Below the pieces are notes generated by a model. That model did not search any database. It saw only the letters and a list, made by a program, of their open reading frames with translations, and had not been told where the DNA came from. From Pseudooceanicola atlanticus (GTDB lineage Bacteria > Pseudomonadota > Alphaproteobacteria > Rhodobacterales > Rhodobacteraceae): DNA of 64,000 nucleotides. The stretch lies in the NCBI RefSeq assembly GCF_000768315.1, contig NZ_AQQX01000008.1, positions 1-64,000 on the forward strand, given 5' to 3'. How positions within the stretch are numbered: the first letter of the stretch is position 1; every line of letters begins with the position of its first letter. Of this stretch, positions 16,148 to 25,265 are shown one piece after another. Made by a program: the position numbers and the translations under genes.

Positions 16148-16159
16148 TGCTTCAGCTCC

Positions 16160-16387
16160 TTACTTGACGGCGTAGGGCAGCAGGGCGAGGAAGCGGGCGC
16201 GCTTGATGGCGCGGGCCAGTTCACGCTGCTTCTTGGCCGAAACGGCGGTGATGCGGGACGGGACGATCTTGCCGCGCTCAGAGATGTAGCGCTGCAGCAG
16301 ACGGGTGTCCTTGTAGTCGATCGCAGGTGCATTGTCGCCCGAGAAGGGGCAGACCTTGCGGCGGCGGAAAAACGGTTTTGCGGCCAT
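16160..16387 (-). CDS. rpsR: 30S ribosomal protein S18
   Basis: The 75-residue protein has the full S18 pattern: [17 protein letters not shown] at the N-terminus, [19 protein letters not shown], and [20 protein letters not shown] followed by [10 protein letters not shown]. It binds the platform of the 30S subunit together with S6. It lies 12 bases upstream of rplI and 29 bases after rpsF. Confidence 0.98.
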   Translation of the reverse strand: MAAKPFFRRRKVCPFSGDNAPAIDYKDTRLLQRYISERGKIVPSRITAVSAKKQRELARAIKRARFLALLPYAVK

Positions 16388-16416
16388 GGGTTAGGTTCCT
16401 TTCCTTAGGCTTCGGA

Positions 16417-16773
16417 TCAACGGCGCTCGCGACGGCGATCGTCGCGGTCTTCGCGCTTCTGCATCTGGACGGACGGACCTTCGGCATGTTCGTCGACCTT
16501 GATGGTCAGCACGCGCATCACGTCGTCATGCAGCCGCATCAGGCGTTCCATCTCCTGGACGGCCGGCGCCGGGGCGTCGGAACGCAGGAAGGCATAGTGG
16601 CCCTTGCGGTTCTTGTTGATCTTGTAGGCCATCGTCTTGACGCCCCAGTACTCGTTATCAACGAGTTTCCCGCCATTGTCGGACAGGACGGCACCAAAAT
16701 GTTCGATCAGCCCTTCGGCCTGCGCGTTGGAAAGATCCTGGCGCGCAATGAATACATGCTCATAGAGCGGCAT
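16417..16773 (-). CDS. rpsF: 30S ribosomal protein S6
   Basis: The start is the ATG at 16773 (MPLYEHVFIARQDLSNAQAE), with GGAG six bases upstream. A longer in-frame reading from 16836 lacks a site and a conserved sequence. The 118-residue protein shows the S6 motifs NEYWGVKTMAYKINKNRKGHY and the strand VMRVLTIKV, and ends in a charged, Arg/Asp-rich tail. It is the first gene of the operon; its promoter lies between 16774 and 17118. Confidence 0.97.
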   Translation of the reverse strand: MPLYEHVFIARQDLSNAQAEGLIEHFGAVLSDNGGKLVDNEYWGVKTMAYKINKNRKGHYAFLRSDAPAPAVQEMERLMRLHDDVMRVLTIKVDEHAEGPSVQMQKREDRDDRRRERR

Positions 16774-17118
16774 GTTTGCTCCACTTCTGTCTAGGCGCGT
16801 TTCAAAGGCGGGGCAGACCTTCCGCACCCCATCCACGAGAGTCCGCGCGGTTCGATATCCTTTGCGGAAGGAAGCGCTGCTCTAACCCGGATCGTCCTGT
16901 CTGGCAAGGGGCTGGGACGCGGTATCTGCGTATCATGTGGCAGGTCATCCGGCAGCGTTTGCAACTCCCAGTCGAGCAGGCCTTGCAATGTTGCAATTTC
17001 GCCTTTGCCGCCATCGCTCGCCTTAAAGGCGATTAAGACACAATCCTGACGCATTTGAGGTGTTGATGGAGGAACGGAAACAAATCCGCCAATAATAAGA
17101 AGACCAAGACCCGCTATC
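16774..17118. other. Upstream region of rpsF
   Basis: This 345-base region holds the promoter of the ribosomal operon. An open frame on the minus strand (16791-17120) exists, but its AT-rich third positions and lack of a good Shine-Dalgarno argue against a gene. Confidence 0.5.
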
Positions 17119-17358
17119 ATGACCTACAATTCTCATATCTCCGACACGCTCCCGGGCCGCCGCTATACTCCCGCTGAGGAACAACCCTCCTTCCCGGGGA
17201 TCACGATTGCACCATCGATCTTCTGGACCGTTGGCGCAGGTGCGCTCGGTGTCGGGGCGATGATGGTCTGGCCCGGCCTCTGGCCGGTGATCTCGGTCGC
17301 ACTGGCTATGGTTGCAATCGTCGGGGTGCCGCGCATCCTGGGGCCGCGCCGCCGGTAA
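17119..17358 (+). CDS. Small membrane protein, unknown function
   Basis: This 79-residue frame has a polar N-terminus (MTYNSHISDTLPGRRYTPAE) and two adjacent hydrophobic segments (about residues 30-50 and 51-73) ending in GPRRR. That suggests a hairpin in the inner membrane with the basic end in the cytoplasm. GC-rich third positions match the neighbouring core genes. No clear Shine-Dalgarno is visible and I do not recognise a family. It lies 138 bases upstream of fabD on the same strand. Confidence 0.5.
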   Translation: MTYNSHISDTLPGRRYTPAEEQPSFPGITIAPSIFWTVGAGALGVGAMMVWPGLWPVISVALAMVAIVGVPRILGPRRR

Positions 17359-17496
17359 ACCGCGTCAAAGGCGGTTTCGCGCCACTTCTCCCGGGCCGGA
17401 AACGCTGCGCTGCAGAAGGTTCGCATCACGTGCGGGCCTGCATTGCCATGCGCTGCGACACAGGCTATCCCCGCCGGAACAAATTGGGAGACAGAC

Positions 17497-18432
17497 ATGA
17501 CACGCGCATTCGTGTTCCCCGGACAGGGGGCTCAGACGATCGGCATGGGCAAGGCTCTGGCCGATGCCTATCCCGCGGCCAAGGCGGTTTTCGACGAAGT
17601 TGACGAGGCTCTGGGGGAAAGCCTCAGCGGCCTGATCTGGACCGGCGAACAGGATGACCTGACCCTCACCCAGAATGCTCAGCCCGCGCTCATGGCAACG
17701 TCGCTCGCTGCATTTCGCGCGCTGGAGGCCGAAGGGATCAGCATCGATGCGGCGTCTTTCGTGGCCGGGCACTCCCTTGGTGAATATTCCGCCCTGGCGG
17801 CGGCCGGCACGCTGAGCGTCGGTGACGCCGCGCGTCTGTTGCGGATCCGGGGGCGCGCCATGCAGGAGGCTGTGCCGGTTGGCGTAGGCGCCATGGCGGC
17901 ATTGCTGGGGCTCGATTTCGAAACGGCCAAGGCCGTCGCAGAGGAAGCGGCACAGGGGGACGTTTGCCAGGCGGCGAACGACAACGACCCCGCGCAGGTC
18001 GTGGTGTCCGGTCACAAGGCTGCCGTCGAACGCGCCGTTGAAATTGCCAAGGGCAAGGGGGCCAAGCGCGCCGTTCTGCTGCCCGTCTCCGCCCCGTTCC
18101 ATTGTGCGCTGATGGAGCCTGCGGCCAAGGTCATGGCTGACGCCCTGTCAGACGTGACACTATCCGCTCCCAAGGTGCCGGTGGTCGCGAATGTCCGGGC
18201 CGAAGCAGTCAGCGACCCCGACACGATCCGCGAACTGCTGATCGAACAGGTGACCGGTTCGGTTCGCTGGCGCGAAAGCGTTGCCTGGATGTCCGGTCAG
18301 GGCGTTACCGAGATCTGGGAGATCGGTGCCGGTAAGGCTCTCTCTGGTATGATCCGCCGGATCGACCGTGCCATCGAATGCCGCGCCGTTGGCACACCCG
18401 AAGATGTCGCCGCCGTGAAGGACGCCATCTGA
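17497..18432 (+). CDS. fabD: Malonyl-CoA:ACP transacylase
   Basis: The 311-residue protein has all FabD motifs: FVFPGQGAQTIGMG at the N-terminus, the oxyanion QPALMATS (about 62-69), the nucleophile elbow GHSLGEYSAL with Ser93, and the catalytic His in VSAPFHCALM. It ends with the GAGKALSGMIRRI loop. It loads malonyl groups on ACP for fatty acid synthesis. The ATG at 17497 is preceded by GGGAG. fabG follows after 77 bases in the order usual for this group. Confidence 0.97.
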   Translation: MTRAFVFPGQGAQTIGMGKALADAYPAAKAVFDEVDEALGESLSGLIWTGEQDDLTLTQNAQPALMATSLAAFRALEAEGISIDAASFVAGHSLGEYSALAAAGTLSVGDAARLLRIRGRAMQEAVPVGVGAMAALLGLDFETAKAVAEEAAQGDVCQAANDNDPAQVVVSGHKAAVERAVEIAKGKGAKRAVLLPVSAPFHCALMEPAAKVMADALSDVTLSAPKVPVVANVRAEAVSDPDTIRELLIEQVTGSVRWRESVAWMSGQGVTEIWEIGAGKALSGMIRRIDRAIECRAVGTPEDVAAVKDAI

Positions 18433-18509
18433 GGTCCTGCAAAGGATAGAATTCCCGGCCCCCGTCGCGTTCCCCGTGACGGATAGGGCAAAACAGAGAA
18501 GGCAATAGA

Positions 18510-19247
18510 ATGTTTGACCTGAATGGAAAAGCGGCGCTTGTCACCGGGGCCTCCGGTGGGATTGGCGGCGAAATCGCCAAGGCGCTGCACGGTGCGGGGG
18601 CCATTGTCGGCCTCTCTGGCACCCGAGTGGAACCGCTGCAGGCCCTGGCGGACGAACTGGGCGAACGCGCCCACGTGCTGCCTTGCAACCTGGGCGACGC
18701 CGACGCGGTCGAAGCCCTGCCGAAAGAGGCAATCGCAGCCATGGGCAGCCTGGACATCCTGGTGAACAATGCGGGCATCACCCGTGACCAGATCTTCATG
18801 CGCATGTCCGACGAAGACTGGGCCAAGGTGATCGAGGTCAATCTGACCTCCACCATGCGCCTGTGCCGCGCCGTGATGCGCCCGATGATGAAGGCCCGTT
18901 GGGGCCGGATCGTGAATATCTCCTCCGTGGTCGGCGCGACCGGCAATCCGGGGCAGGTGAACTACGCGGCCTCCAAGGCGGGCATGGTCGGCATGACCAA
19001 GTCCATCGCCTACGAAGTGGCCAGCCGCGGCATCACCGCCAACTGCGTCGCGCCCGGCTTCATCACCACGGCGATGACCGAGAAGCTGACGGACGACCAG
19101 AAGGACGCGATCCTGAAACAGGTGCCGACCGGCCGCATGGGCGACCCGAAAGAGATCGGCGCCGCCGTGCTCTACCTGGCCAGCCCCGAGGCGGGCTATG
19201 TCACCGGCACCACCCTGCACGTCAACGGCGGGATGGCGATGCTCTGA
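18510..19247 (+). CDS. fabG: 3-oxoacyl-ACP reductase
   Basis: The 245-residue short-chain dehydrogenase has the NADPH site TGASGGIGGEIA (12-23), NNAG, and the catalytic Ser-Tyr-Lys of NISSVVGATGNPGQVNYAAS followed by K. The C-terminus VTGTTLHVNGGMAML is typical of FabG. It reduces 3-oxoacyl-ACP in each elongation cycle. It directly follows fabD, and its TGA overlaps the ATG of the EamA gene by one base. Confidence 0.97.
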   Translation: MFDLNGKAALVTGASGGIGGEIAKALHGAGAIVGLSGTRVEPLQALADELGERAHVLPCNLGDADAVEALPKEAIAAMGSLDILVNNAGITRDQIFMRMSDEDWAKVIEVNLTSTMRLCRAVMRPMMKARWGRIVNISSVVGATGNPGQVNYAASKAGMVGMTKSIAYEVASRGITANCVAPGFITTAMTEKLTDDQKDAILKQVPTGRMGDPKEIGAAVLYLASPEAGYVTGTTLHVNGGMAML

Positions 19248-20122
19248 TGCGGTGGTCGGTCAGGCCGGAATGGGTTCTGGCCGGCGTCACCTTCATCTGG
19301 GGCGGTACGTTTCTAGCCGTTCAGACGGCCCTGACATGGTCGGGGCCGTTGTTCTTTGTGGGCCTGCGCTTTGCCATGGCGGCGCTGTTCATCGGCGCCT
19401 TGTCCTGGCGAAGGTTGCGGCACCTCACGGTCACTGAGCTGTGGGCCGGTGGTTGGATCGGTTTGGCCATTGCCTTGGGCTATGGATTGCAGACTGTCGG
19501 TTTGCAGACGATCGCGTCTTCGAAATCGGCATTGATCACCGCGCTCTACGTGCCTTTGGTGCCGATACTGCAATGGATCGTGCTGGGGCGGCCACCGGGC
19601 ATGCTGACATGGATCGGTGTGGGCTGCGCGACGTTGGGCCTGATCCTTGTCGCGGGGCCGGAGGCCGGCGGGATCGGCTTTGTCTACGGTGAGATCGTCA
19701 CGATCATTTCCGTCTTCGCCATCGCGGCAGAGGTTATCCTGATCTCGCGCTTTGCCAATCAGGTCGACGCGGCCCGCGTGACGGTGGTCCAGTTGATCGT
19801 CGCGTCTATCCTGTGTTTCGCCGCGATGCTTCCAGCTGGTGAAAGCCTGCCGGACCCCGATTGGCGCATCCTTGTTTTTGCCGCGATGCTGGGCCTCGCC
19901 TCTGCCCTGATCCAGCTGGCGATGAACTGGGCGCAGAAGAGCGTCTCGGCCACGCGGTCCACCCTCATATATGCCGGAGAGCCTGTCTGGGCCGCCATAA
20001 TCGGCCGGATCGCCGGGGAGCGCCTGCCTGTCGCGGCACTCTTCGGGGGTGCGCTGATCGTCCTGGGGATGGTGTTGGGGGAATGGCCCGCGCGCCGCAG
20101 GCCGGGTCGTCTGCCGGATTAG
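19247..20122 (+). CDS. EamA/DMT-family permease
   Basis: The 291-residue protein has ten hydrophobic helices in two EamA repeats. The first starts VLAGVTFIWGGTFLAVQTAL with the P-L-FFVGLRF motif, and the second starts around residue 150 and contains RSTLIYAGEPVWAAIIG, the conserved GEPV segment of DMT exporters. The start is set at the ATG overlapping the fabG stop, which indicates translational coupling. Members export amino acids or other metabolites; the substrate here is unknown. Confidence 0.9.
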   Translation: MRWSVRPEWVLAGVTFIWGGTFLAVQTALTWSGPLFFVGLRFAMAALFIGALSWRRLRHLTVTELWAGGWIGLAIALGYGLQTVGLQTIASSKSALITALYVPLVPILQWIVLGRPPGMLTWIGVGCATLGLILVAGPEAGGIGFVYGEIVTIISVFAIAAEVILISRFANQVDAARVTVVQLIVASILCFAAMLPAGESLPDPDWRILVFAAMLGLASALIQLAMNWAQKSVSATRSTLIYAGEPVWAAIIGRIAGERLPVAALFGGALIVLGMVLGEWPARRRPGRLPD

Positions 20123-20152
20123 CTGCGCCGGGTCTTTCGCATTGCCTGGCCC

Positions 20153-20185
20153 GGAAAAGGAAAAGGCGCGCCGTGATGCGCGCCT
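20153..20185 (-). terminator. Terminator of the RND operon
   Basis: The stem AGGCGCGC (20164-20171) with GCGCGCCT (20178-20185) is followed on the minus strand by TTTTCCTTTTCC, just after the RND permease stop. It lies between the convergent EamA and RND genes and may act in both directions. Confidence 0.75.
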
Positions 20186-20196
20186 CTGACCTGGGT

Positions 20197-23100
20197 TTAT
20201 TCTGCAGCGCGTAACGTCGCCGGGGCTGGCGCTTCGCTGTCGTCGCTTTCCAGCGGCCAGATGATCTCGGGCCGTTTGACGCGGCGGGCGGCGCGGCGCA
20301 GGGCCCAATCCTGAGCGGCGCGGCTGCCGCGACCAAAGGACAGGCGGGCCAGAAGCCGGGCGAACCAGTTGACATAGGTGCCGAACCAGACCCGCAGCGC
20401 CAGCAGCGAGGGGGTGACCACCAGCGTCAGCACCGTCGCCACGCCAAGGCCGAAGACAACAGCCGTAGCCAGCTGTTTCCACCACAGCGCCGTCGGGCTA
20501 TCGATCGAATAGCCACCGTTCCAGAAATCCAGCGACAGGCCGAACATCATGGGCGCGAGGCCCGCCATCGTCGTGATCGTGGTCAGCAGAACCGGGCGGA
20601 TCCGTTCCTCTGCCGTGCGGATGATCGCCTCGATGCGCGGCATGTATTGCGAGAACTCCTGGTAAGTGTCGATCAGAACGATGTTGTTGTTCACCACGAT
20701 CCCAGCCAGCGCGACGATCCCCGTACCCGTCATGATGATCGAGAACGTCTGATCCATCACCAGCATGCCGATCAGGACGCCGGTGGTCGACAGGACGACG
20801 GCCAGAAGCACCAGCACCGAATTGTAGATCGAATTGAACTGCGCCAGCAGTATGATGAACATCAACCCGAGCGCGGCCCCGAAGGCCTGACCCAGGAAGG
20901 CAGAACTTTCCTCCTGATCTGCCTGGTCACCTGTCCATTCCCAAGTGATCCCCGTCGGCAGGGGATCGGTTTCCAGCCATTCGGTGATCTGTTCGATCCG
21001 TTCGTTCGGCGTGATCGGGGCCTGGGTTTCGGTGCCGTCTTCGGCGATCACCGTCTTGGTCAGGCCATCGGCCACGGCGGCCTTGACGTCGTAGAACCGT
21101 TTCTGGTCGATCCGGTCGATCTTGGCCAGCTTGGCCACGGGTTCGCGGGTGATGAAGTTGGACAGCGGAACAAGCCCGTCGGAGGTCCGCACCTTCAGCG
21201 TGTCGAGCGTCGACAGGACGCGGTCCTCTTCGGGCAGGCGCACGCGGATCTCGATCTCCTCGTCCGAACTGTCGACGCGCATCGTGTCCAGCAGGATGCC
21301 GCGCGTGACCAGCTGCACCATCGCCCCGACGGTCGCCACATCCGCGCCAAACCGACCGGCCTTTTCGACATCCACGTCGATCTGCCAGTCGATGCCGGGC
21401 AGGGGGAGCGTATCCTCGATCAGGCGGAGGCCCTCCATCTCTTCGAAATGCTGCCGCACCGTGTTGGTCGCCGCCTGAAGCGTGTCGAAATCGTCGCCCA
21501 TCAGACGCAGATGCACCGGCTTGGCCGATGCCGGGCCCATGCTGGCCGAGAGGATCTCGACCTTGATGCCCGGGATGGATTGGATCTGCTGGGTAAGTTC
21601 CTCGATCACGAGGTCGCCATCGAGGTCCGGCCGGTCCATCCGGTCCTCCCATGGCACGATCTCGAGCTGGACCTGGCCGATCGTATCCAGCGGCGGCTGC
21701 GCGCCACCGGTATTCGAGTTCAGGCCACCGTCACCGGCAAAGGCAAAGGCGTTCAGAACGCCCGGATGCGTGAGCACGACCTCCTCGACCTCGCGGACAA
21801 GCTCGTCCTTCTGGGCCAAGCTCAGGTTGCCGCGGGCGCGGACATAGACGATGGCTTGCTCGGGCTCGCTTTCGACGAAGAATTCGGTGCCCTTGTTGTT
21901 CGCACCGTAGGTCTGGAAGGTTGCACCGACGAAGACAACGACAGCTACGACGGTCAGCAACGGCATGATCGGGTTGCCTGCCAGCAGCTTGATGAACCAG
22001 CCAAAGGCGGTGCGGCGGTGACCCGCGCGGATCTTCTTGCGGCCCCAAGTGATCTTGGCCGCCCCGATGGTAACGGAGGCCGCGAAGACGCCAAGGCAGA
22101 AGATCACTGCCCCGGGCAGCAGGGCCAATGCCCCGTCCGGGGCCTGATCGCCAAGCAGGTAGGCCGGGTTCAGCGTCTGCATCGCGCCGATGAACACCAC
22201 GTAGAGCGCGACAACCACCAGCACTGCCCGCACGGCCCATGGGGCAGAGCGGCGCAACGCGTCAGACATGTTACCAAGCGCGCGGGAGAACCGGCCGGAC
22301 ACGCCGCCCATGACGGGCAGGTAGACCAGCGCCACCACCAGCGAGGCCGAAAGGACGAAGATCAGCGTGACGGGCAGCATCCCCATGAACTCACCCGGAA
22401 CACCGGGCCAGAACAGCATCGGCAGGAAGGCGCAAAGCGTCGTCGCTGTGGACGAGATCACGGGCCAGAACATCCGCTGTGCGGCCTCGACATACGCGTG
22501 CATCGGGCCGACGCCGTCCTGGATGCGCTTGTCCGCATATTCGACGACGACGATGGCACCGTCGACGAGCATGCCGACGGCCAGGATCAGGCCGAACATG
22601 ACGATGTTCGAAATCGCGACCCCCATAAGCCCCAGCAACACGAAGCACAGCAGGAAGGAGGTCGGGATGGCAAAGCCCACCAGAAGCGCAGGCCGCGGGC
22701 CAAGCGCGGCCAGAACGACGATCATCACCAGAGCGATTGCCGTCAGGACCGAGCCTTCAAGCTGCGACACCATGGAGCCGACGACGCGGCTCTGGTCATT
22801 GGAGGTGCCGACCTCGACCGCCGCTTTCAGTTCCTCGGGCCAGGTTTCCTGCTGGGCGGCGACGACGCGCTTCACCTCTTCGGCGGTGTCGATCAGGTTG
22901 AACCCCTTGCGTTTCACCACCTGCAGCGCGGTCGTCTTCTCGCCGTTGAACCGTGCGGTGCCGGTGCGGTCCTCGAAGGTCAGCCGGATCTCTGCCAGGT
23001 CGCCCAAAGTCACGATCCGGTCGCCGTTCCTTTTGACGGGCAGGGAATAAACGTCCTGTGGTTCGTCGAACGACCCTGGGATCTTGACCGAGAACGTGCC

Positions 23101-23766
23101 CTGGTTGGTTTCCACCTCGCCGGCGGCGATCAGCTGGTTGTTGTTCTGGACGACGTTGATCAGTTCGGCGGCGGTGACGTTGTAGCTTTCCAGTCGCAGC
23201 GGGTCGATCACGACTTCCAGCATCTCGTCGCGATTGCCGGCGATACCCGCCTCGAGAACCGCATCGATCCCCTCAACGGCCTCCTGCAAGTCCTTGATCA
23301 CAGTCGCCATTGTCCGCTCCGGCACCTGGCCGGTCAGGTTGACGATGATGATCGGAAACTCGGAGAAATTGATCTCGTTGATCGTGTATTTCTCGGATCC
23401 TTCGGGGAAATTGCTTTCCGCGGTCGACATGGCATCGCGCACGTCGGCCATGATCTTGGTCTTGTCCCAGCCAAACTCGAATTCCAAAGCCACACCGGCA
23501 TAGCCCTCGGATGCGGTGGAGGTCATTTTCTTAAGACCATCAAGGTCTTGCAGCTCGGTCTCCATCGGCTTGATCAACAGTGTTTCACTGTCGGCCGCCG
23601 AGATGCCAGGGAAGGGGACCGATACGAAAAGAGCCGGGATTTCGATGTCCGGCTCACCCTCTTTTGGCAATGTCGCGTAGGCAAAGCCGCCTGCCAGCAA
23701 TGACAGGACGACGAAGGCCAGGACCATTCGGGCGCGGGATGCGGCCCATGAGACGATGCCGGTCAT
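20197..23766 (-). CDS. RND-family efflux permease (AcrB-like)
   Basis: The 1,189-residue protein shows the RND pattern: one TM at the N-terminus, a large periplasmic loop, a block of TMs from about residue 335, a second periplasmic loop, and a final TM block. TM4 reads VGMLVDGAIVVVEY. The second of the two Asp of the AcrB proton relay is Gly, as in some RND subfamilies that work with one Asp. The second loop carries GTEFFVESEPEQAIVYVRAR. It forms a tripartite pump with the adaptor encoded upstream (four-base overlap) and an outer membrane channel not in this window. The substrate is unknown. Confidence 0.93.
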   Translation of the reverse strand: MTGIVSWAASRARMVLAFVVLSLLAGGFAYATLPKEGEPDIEIPALFVSVPFPGISAADSETLLIKPMETELQDLDGLKKMTSTASEGYAGVALEFEFGWDKTKIMADVRDAMSTAESNFPEGSEKYTINEINFSEFPIIIVNLTGQVPERTMATVIKDLQEAVEGIDAVLEAGIAGNRDEMLEVVIDPLRLESYNVTAAELINVVQNNNQLIAAGEVETNQGTFSVKIPGSFDEPQDVYSLPVKRNGDRIVTLGDLAEIRLTFEDRTGTARFNGEKTTALQVVKRKGFNLIDTAEEVKRVVAAQQETWPEELKAAVEVGTSNDQSRVVGSMVSQLEGSVLTAIALVMIVVLAALGPRPALLVGFAIPTSFLLCFVLLGLMGVAISNIVMFGLILAVGMLVDGAIVVVEYADKRIQDGVGPMHAYVEAAQRMFWPVISSTATTLCAFLPMLFWPGVPGEFMGMLPVTLIFVLSASLVVALVYLPVMGGVSGRFSRALGNMSDALRRSAPWAVRAVLVVVALYVVFIGAMQTLNPAYLLGDQAPDGALALLPGAVIFCLGVFAASVTIGAAKITWGRKKIRAGHRRTAFGWFIKLLAGNPIMPLLTVVAVVVFVGATFQTYGANNKGTEFFVESEPEQAIVYVRARGNLSLAQKDELVREVEEVVLTHPGVLNAFAFAGDGGLNSNTGGAQPPLDTIGQVQLEIVPWEDRMDRPDLDGDLVIEELTQQIQSIPGIKVEILSASMGPASAKPVHLRLMGDDFDTLQAATNTVRQHFEEMEGLRLIEDTLPLPGIDWQIDVDVEKAGRFGADVATVGAMVQLVTRGILLDTMRVDSSDEEIEIRVRLPEEDRVLSTLDTLKVRTSDGLVPLSNFITREPVAKLAKIDRIDQKRFYDVKAAVADGLTKTVIAEDGTETQAPITPNERIEQITEWLETDPLPTGITWEWTGDQADQEESSAFLGQAFGAALGLMFIILLAQFNSIYNSVLVLLAVVLSTTGVLIGMLVMDQTFSIIMTGTGIVALAGIVVNNNIVLIDTYQEFSQYMPRIEAIIRTAEERIRPVLLTTITTMAGLAPMMFGLSLDFWNGGYSIDSPTALWWKQLATAVVFGLGVATVLTLVVTPSLLALRVWFGTYVNWFARLLARLSFGRGSRAAQDWALRRAARRVKRPEIIWPLESDDSEAPAPATLRAAE

Positions 23767-25034
23767 TGCTCGGTCTCCTTGACGGTGGGCGCGACGGGCA
23801 CGCCGGCCACGACATATTCCTGGCCGATGACGATGACCTGGGCGGTCTTAGGCAGGCCGGTCACCCAGACGCCTTCCGGCGTATCGCGCAGCAGGCGCAC
23901 GGGTTTGAACCCGGCCATGTTGTCATCTTCGACGGTCCGGACACCCAGCTTGCCGTCATCGTTCAGCGTCAGGGCCGATTGCGGGATCAGGTGCGCGTCG
24001 GCACCAGCGGATTCGATACCGATCTCGGCGGTCAGACCGTCGCTGATCGAGAGATCGGCGTTTGGCACTTCGATTTCCACGCGGAAGGTTCGGGTCTGCG
24101 GGTCGGCGGCGCGGGACAGGAACGTGACGGTCCCGACGACCTGTTCCCCGGTGGCGGCCAGACGGGCACCGGCCCGGGCGCCTTGCTTGACGCGACCCAC
24201 CTCGGTTTCGGGCACGAAGCCGACCAACTTGATCGGGTCCAGTTGCAGGATCGTGGCGCAGAGCCCGCCGTTTTGCAGCAACGACCCCAGTTCAGCCGTG
24301 TCCGCCTCCAGCAGCCCGCCGAAGGGGGCGTGGATCTCGGTCAGCGTCAATGCGCGTTCTGCGGATGCGACGGCGGCTTCGGCAGACTGAATCGCCGCCT
24401 GTGCCGTGCTCAGGCCGCTGCGGGCCTGGGCCACTGCAGCCTCGGCAGAACGGACCGACGCCTCGCTCGACACCACGCGGGTTTCGGATGCAAAGCCGCC
24501 TTGCGAGAGTTTCTGCGACGCGTTCTGGTTGATGCGTGCTTCGGCGAGCACGGCCAGGGCTTCTTCGACGCGGGCCTCGGCGGAAGGGACGTTGGCTTCG
24601 GCTTCGGCCAGCCGTGCCTCGGCTTCGTCCAGCGTGTTCTGCTTGGTGCCGGGGTCCAATTCGCATAGCAGGTCGCCTTCCTGCACCAGCGCGCCTTTGC
24701 GGATCGGCGTGGAGATGACCGTGCCGGTCGTCTCCGCGCGCAACTCGACGCTGCGTGCGGCTTCGGTCTGGCCACGGATCACGACAGCGCTGTCGATGAC
24801 CTGTGCTTCGGACATGATCGTCACAACGCCCACGGGTTTGACGTCAGGCGTCTTGTCGGCGACGTCCACGACCGGCTCTGCCGCTTCGGGCTCTGCGGTG
24901 TCTTCGTCCTGCTGCAATAATTCGACCGGTGCAGCCTCTCCGCGTGCGACGGCGAGCAGCGTGTCGCGTTCCATAATCAGCCCGTAAAGAACAAGGACGA
25001 CCAGGATTGCGCTGAGTATAGGAAATAGTCGCAT
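23763..25034 (-). CDS. RND efflux periplasmic adaptor (membrane fusion protein)
   Basis: From the ATG at 25034 (MRLFPILSAILVVLVLYGLI) the protein has 423 residues with a signal anchor. The lipoyl half-motifs RGQTEAARSVELRAETTGTV and HAPFGGLLEADTAELGSLLQ surround a long Ala/Glu-rich coiled-coil hairpin (about 130-235). These are followed by the beta-barrel and membrane-proximal domain (DLSISDGLTAEI). A TTG start at 25055 is possible but has no advantage. It bridges the RND pump to an outer membrane channel. An imperfect palindrome upstream (25121-25138) may be its operator. Confidence 0.92.
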   Translation of the reverse strand: MRLFPILSAILVVLVLYGLIMERDTLLAVARGEAAPVELLQQDEDTAEPEAAEPVVDVADKTPDVKPVGVVTIMSEAQVIDSAVVIRGQTEAARSVELRAETTGTVISTPIRKGALVQEGDLLCELDPGTKQNTLDEAEARLAEAEANVPSAEARVEEALAVLAEARINQNASQKLSQGGFASETRVVSSEASVRSAEAAVAQARSGLSTAQAAIQSAEAAVASAERALTLTEIHAPFGGLLEADTAELGSLLQNGGLCATILQLDPIKLVGFVPETEVGRVKQGARAGARLAATGEQVVGTVTFLSRAADPQTRTFRVEIEVPNADLSISDGLTAEIGIESAGADAHLIPQSALTLNDDGKLGVRTVEDDNMAGFKPVRLLRDTPEGVWVTGLPKTAQVIVIGQEYVVAGVPVAPTVKETEQ

Positions 25035-25120
25035 AACAGAGGGGCCCGATGACAATATTCAACCAGTTTGCCCCGAAGTAGCGATTGCGGCCTCCATTAC
25101 AAGAGGGCGAGGGGCATTTT

Positions 25121-25138
25121 CTAAACTGTATAGTTCAG
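25121..25138. promoter_or_regulatory. TetR-operator-like palindrome upstream of the RND operon
   Basis: CTAAACTGTATAGTTCAG is an 18-base imperfect palindrome (15 of 18 positions symmetric) in the 230-base divergent region between the adaptor and the TPR gene. AACT...AGTT palindromes of this kind are common TetR-family operators at RND efflux promoters. No TetR gene is in the window, so the regulator is unknown. Confidence 0.5.
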
Positions 25139-25265
25139 AATCGATTTTCTGCAACGCCGCATAGGGTGAGAACTCTGTTTCTCCTGCCAAACACGGACAA
25201 TTTCCCGCTCTTGGCACTGCTGGGACGACAGGTTAAGACGGGCCAACCAGAAACAGGGGGTCGTT

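Noticed and set aside
16791-17120. 109-codon frame on the minus strand upstream of rpsF
   Set aside because: AT-rich third positions unlike the neighbours, no convincing Shine-Dalgarno, and it would occupy the rpsF promoter and overlap the start of the frame at 17119.
20647-23703. Long open frame on the plus strand opposite the RND permease
   Set aside because: His/Arg/Asp-rich shadow of a GC-rich gene; the RND protein on the other strand has clear motifs.
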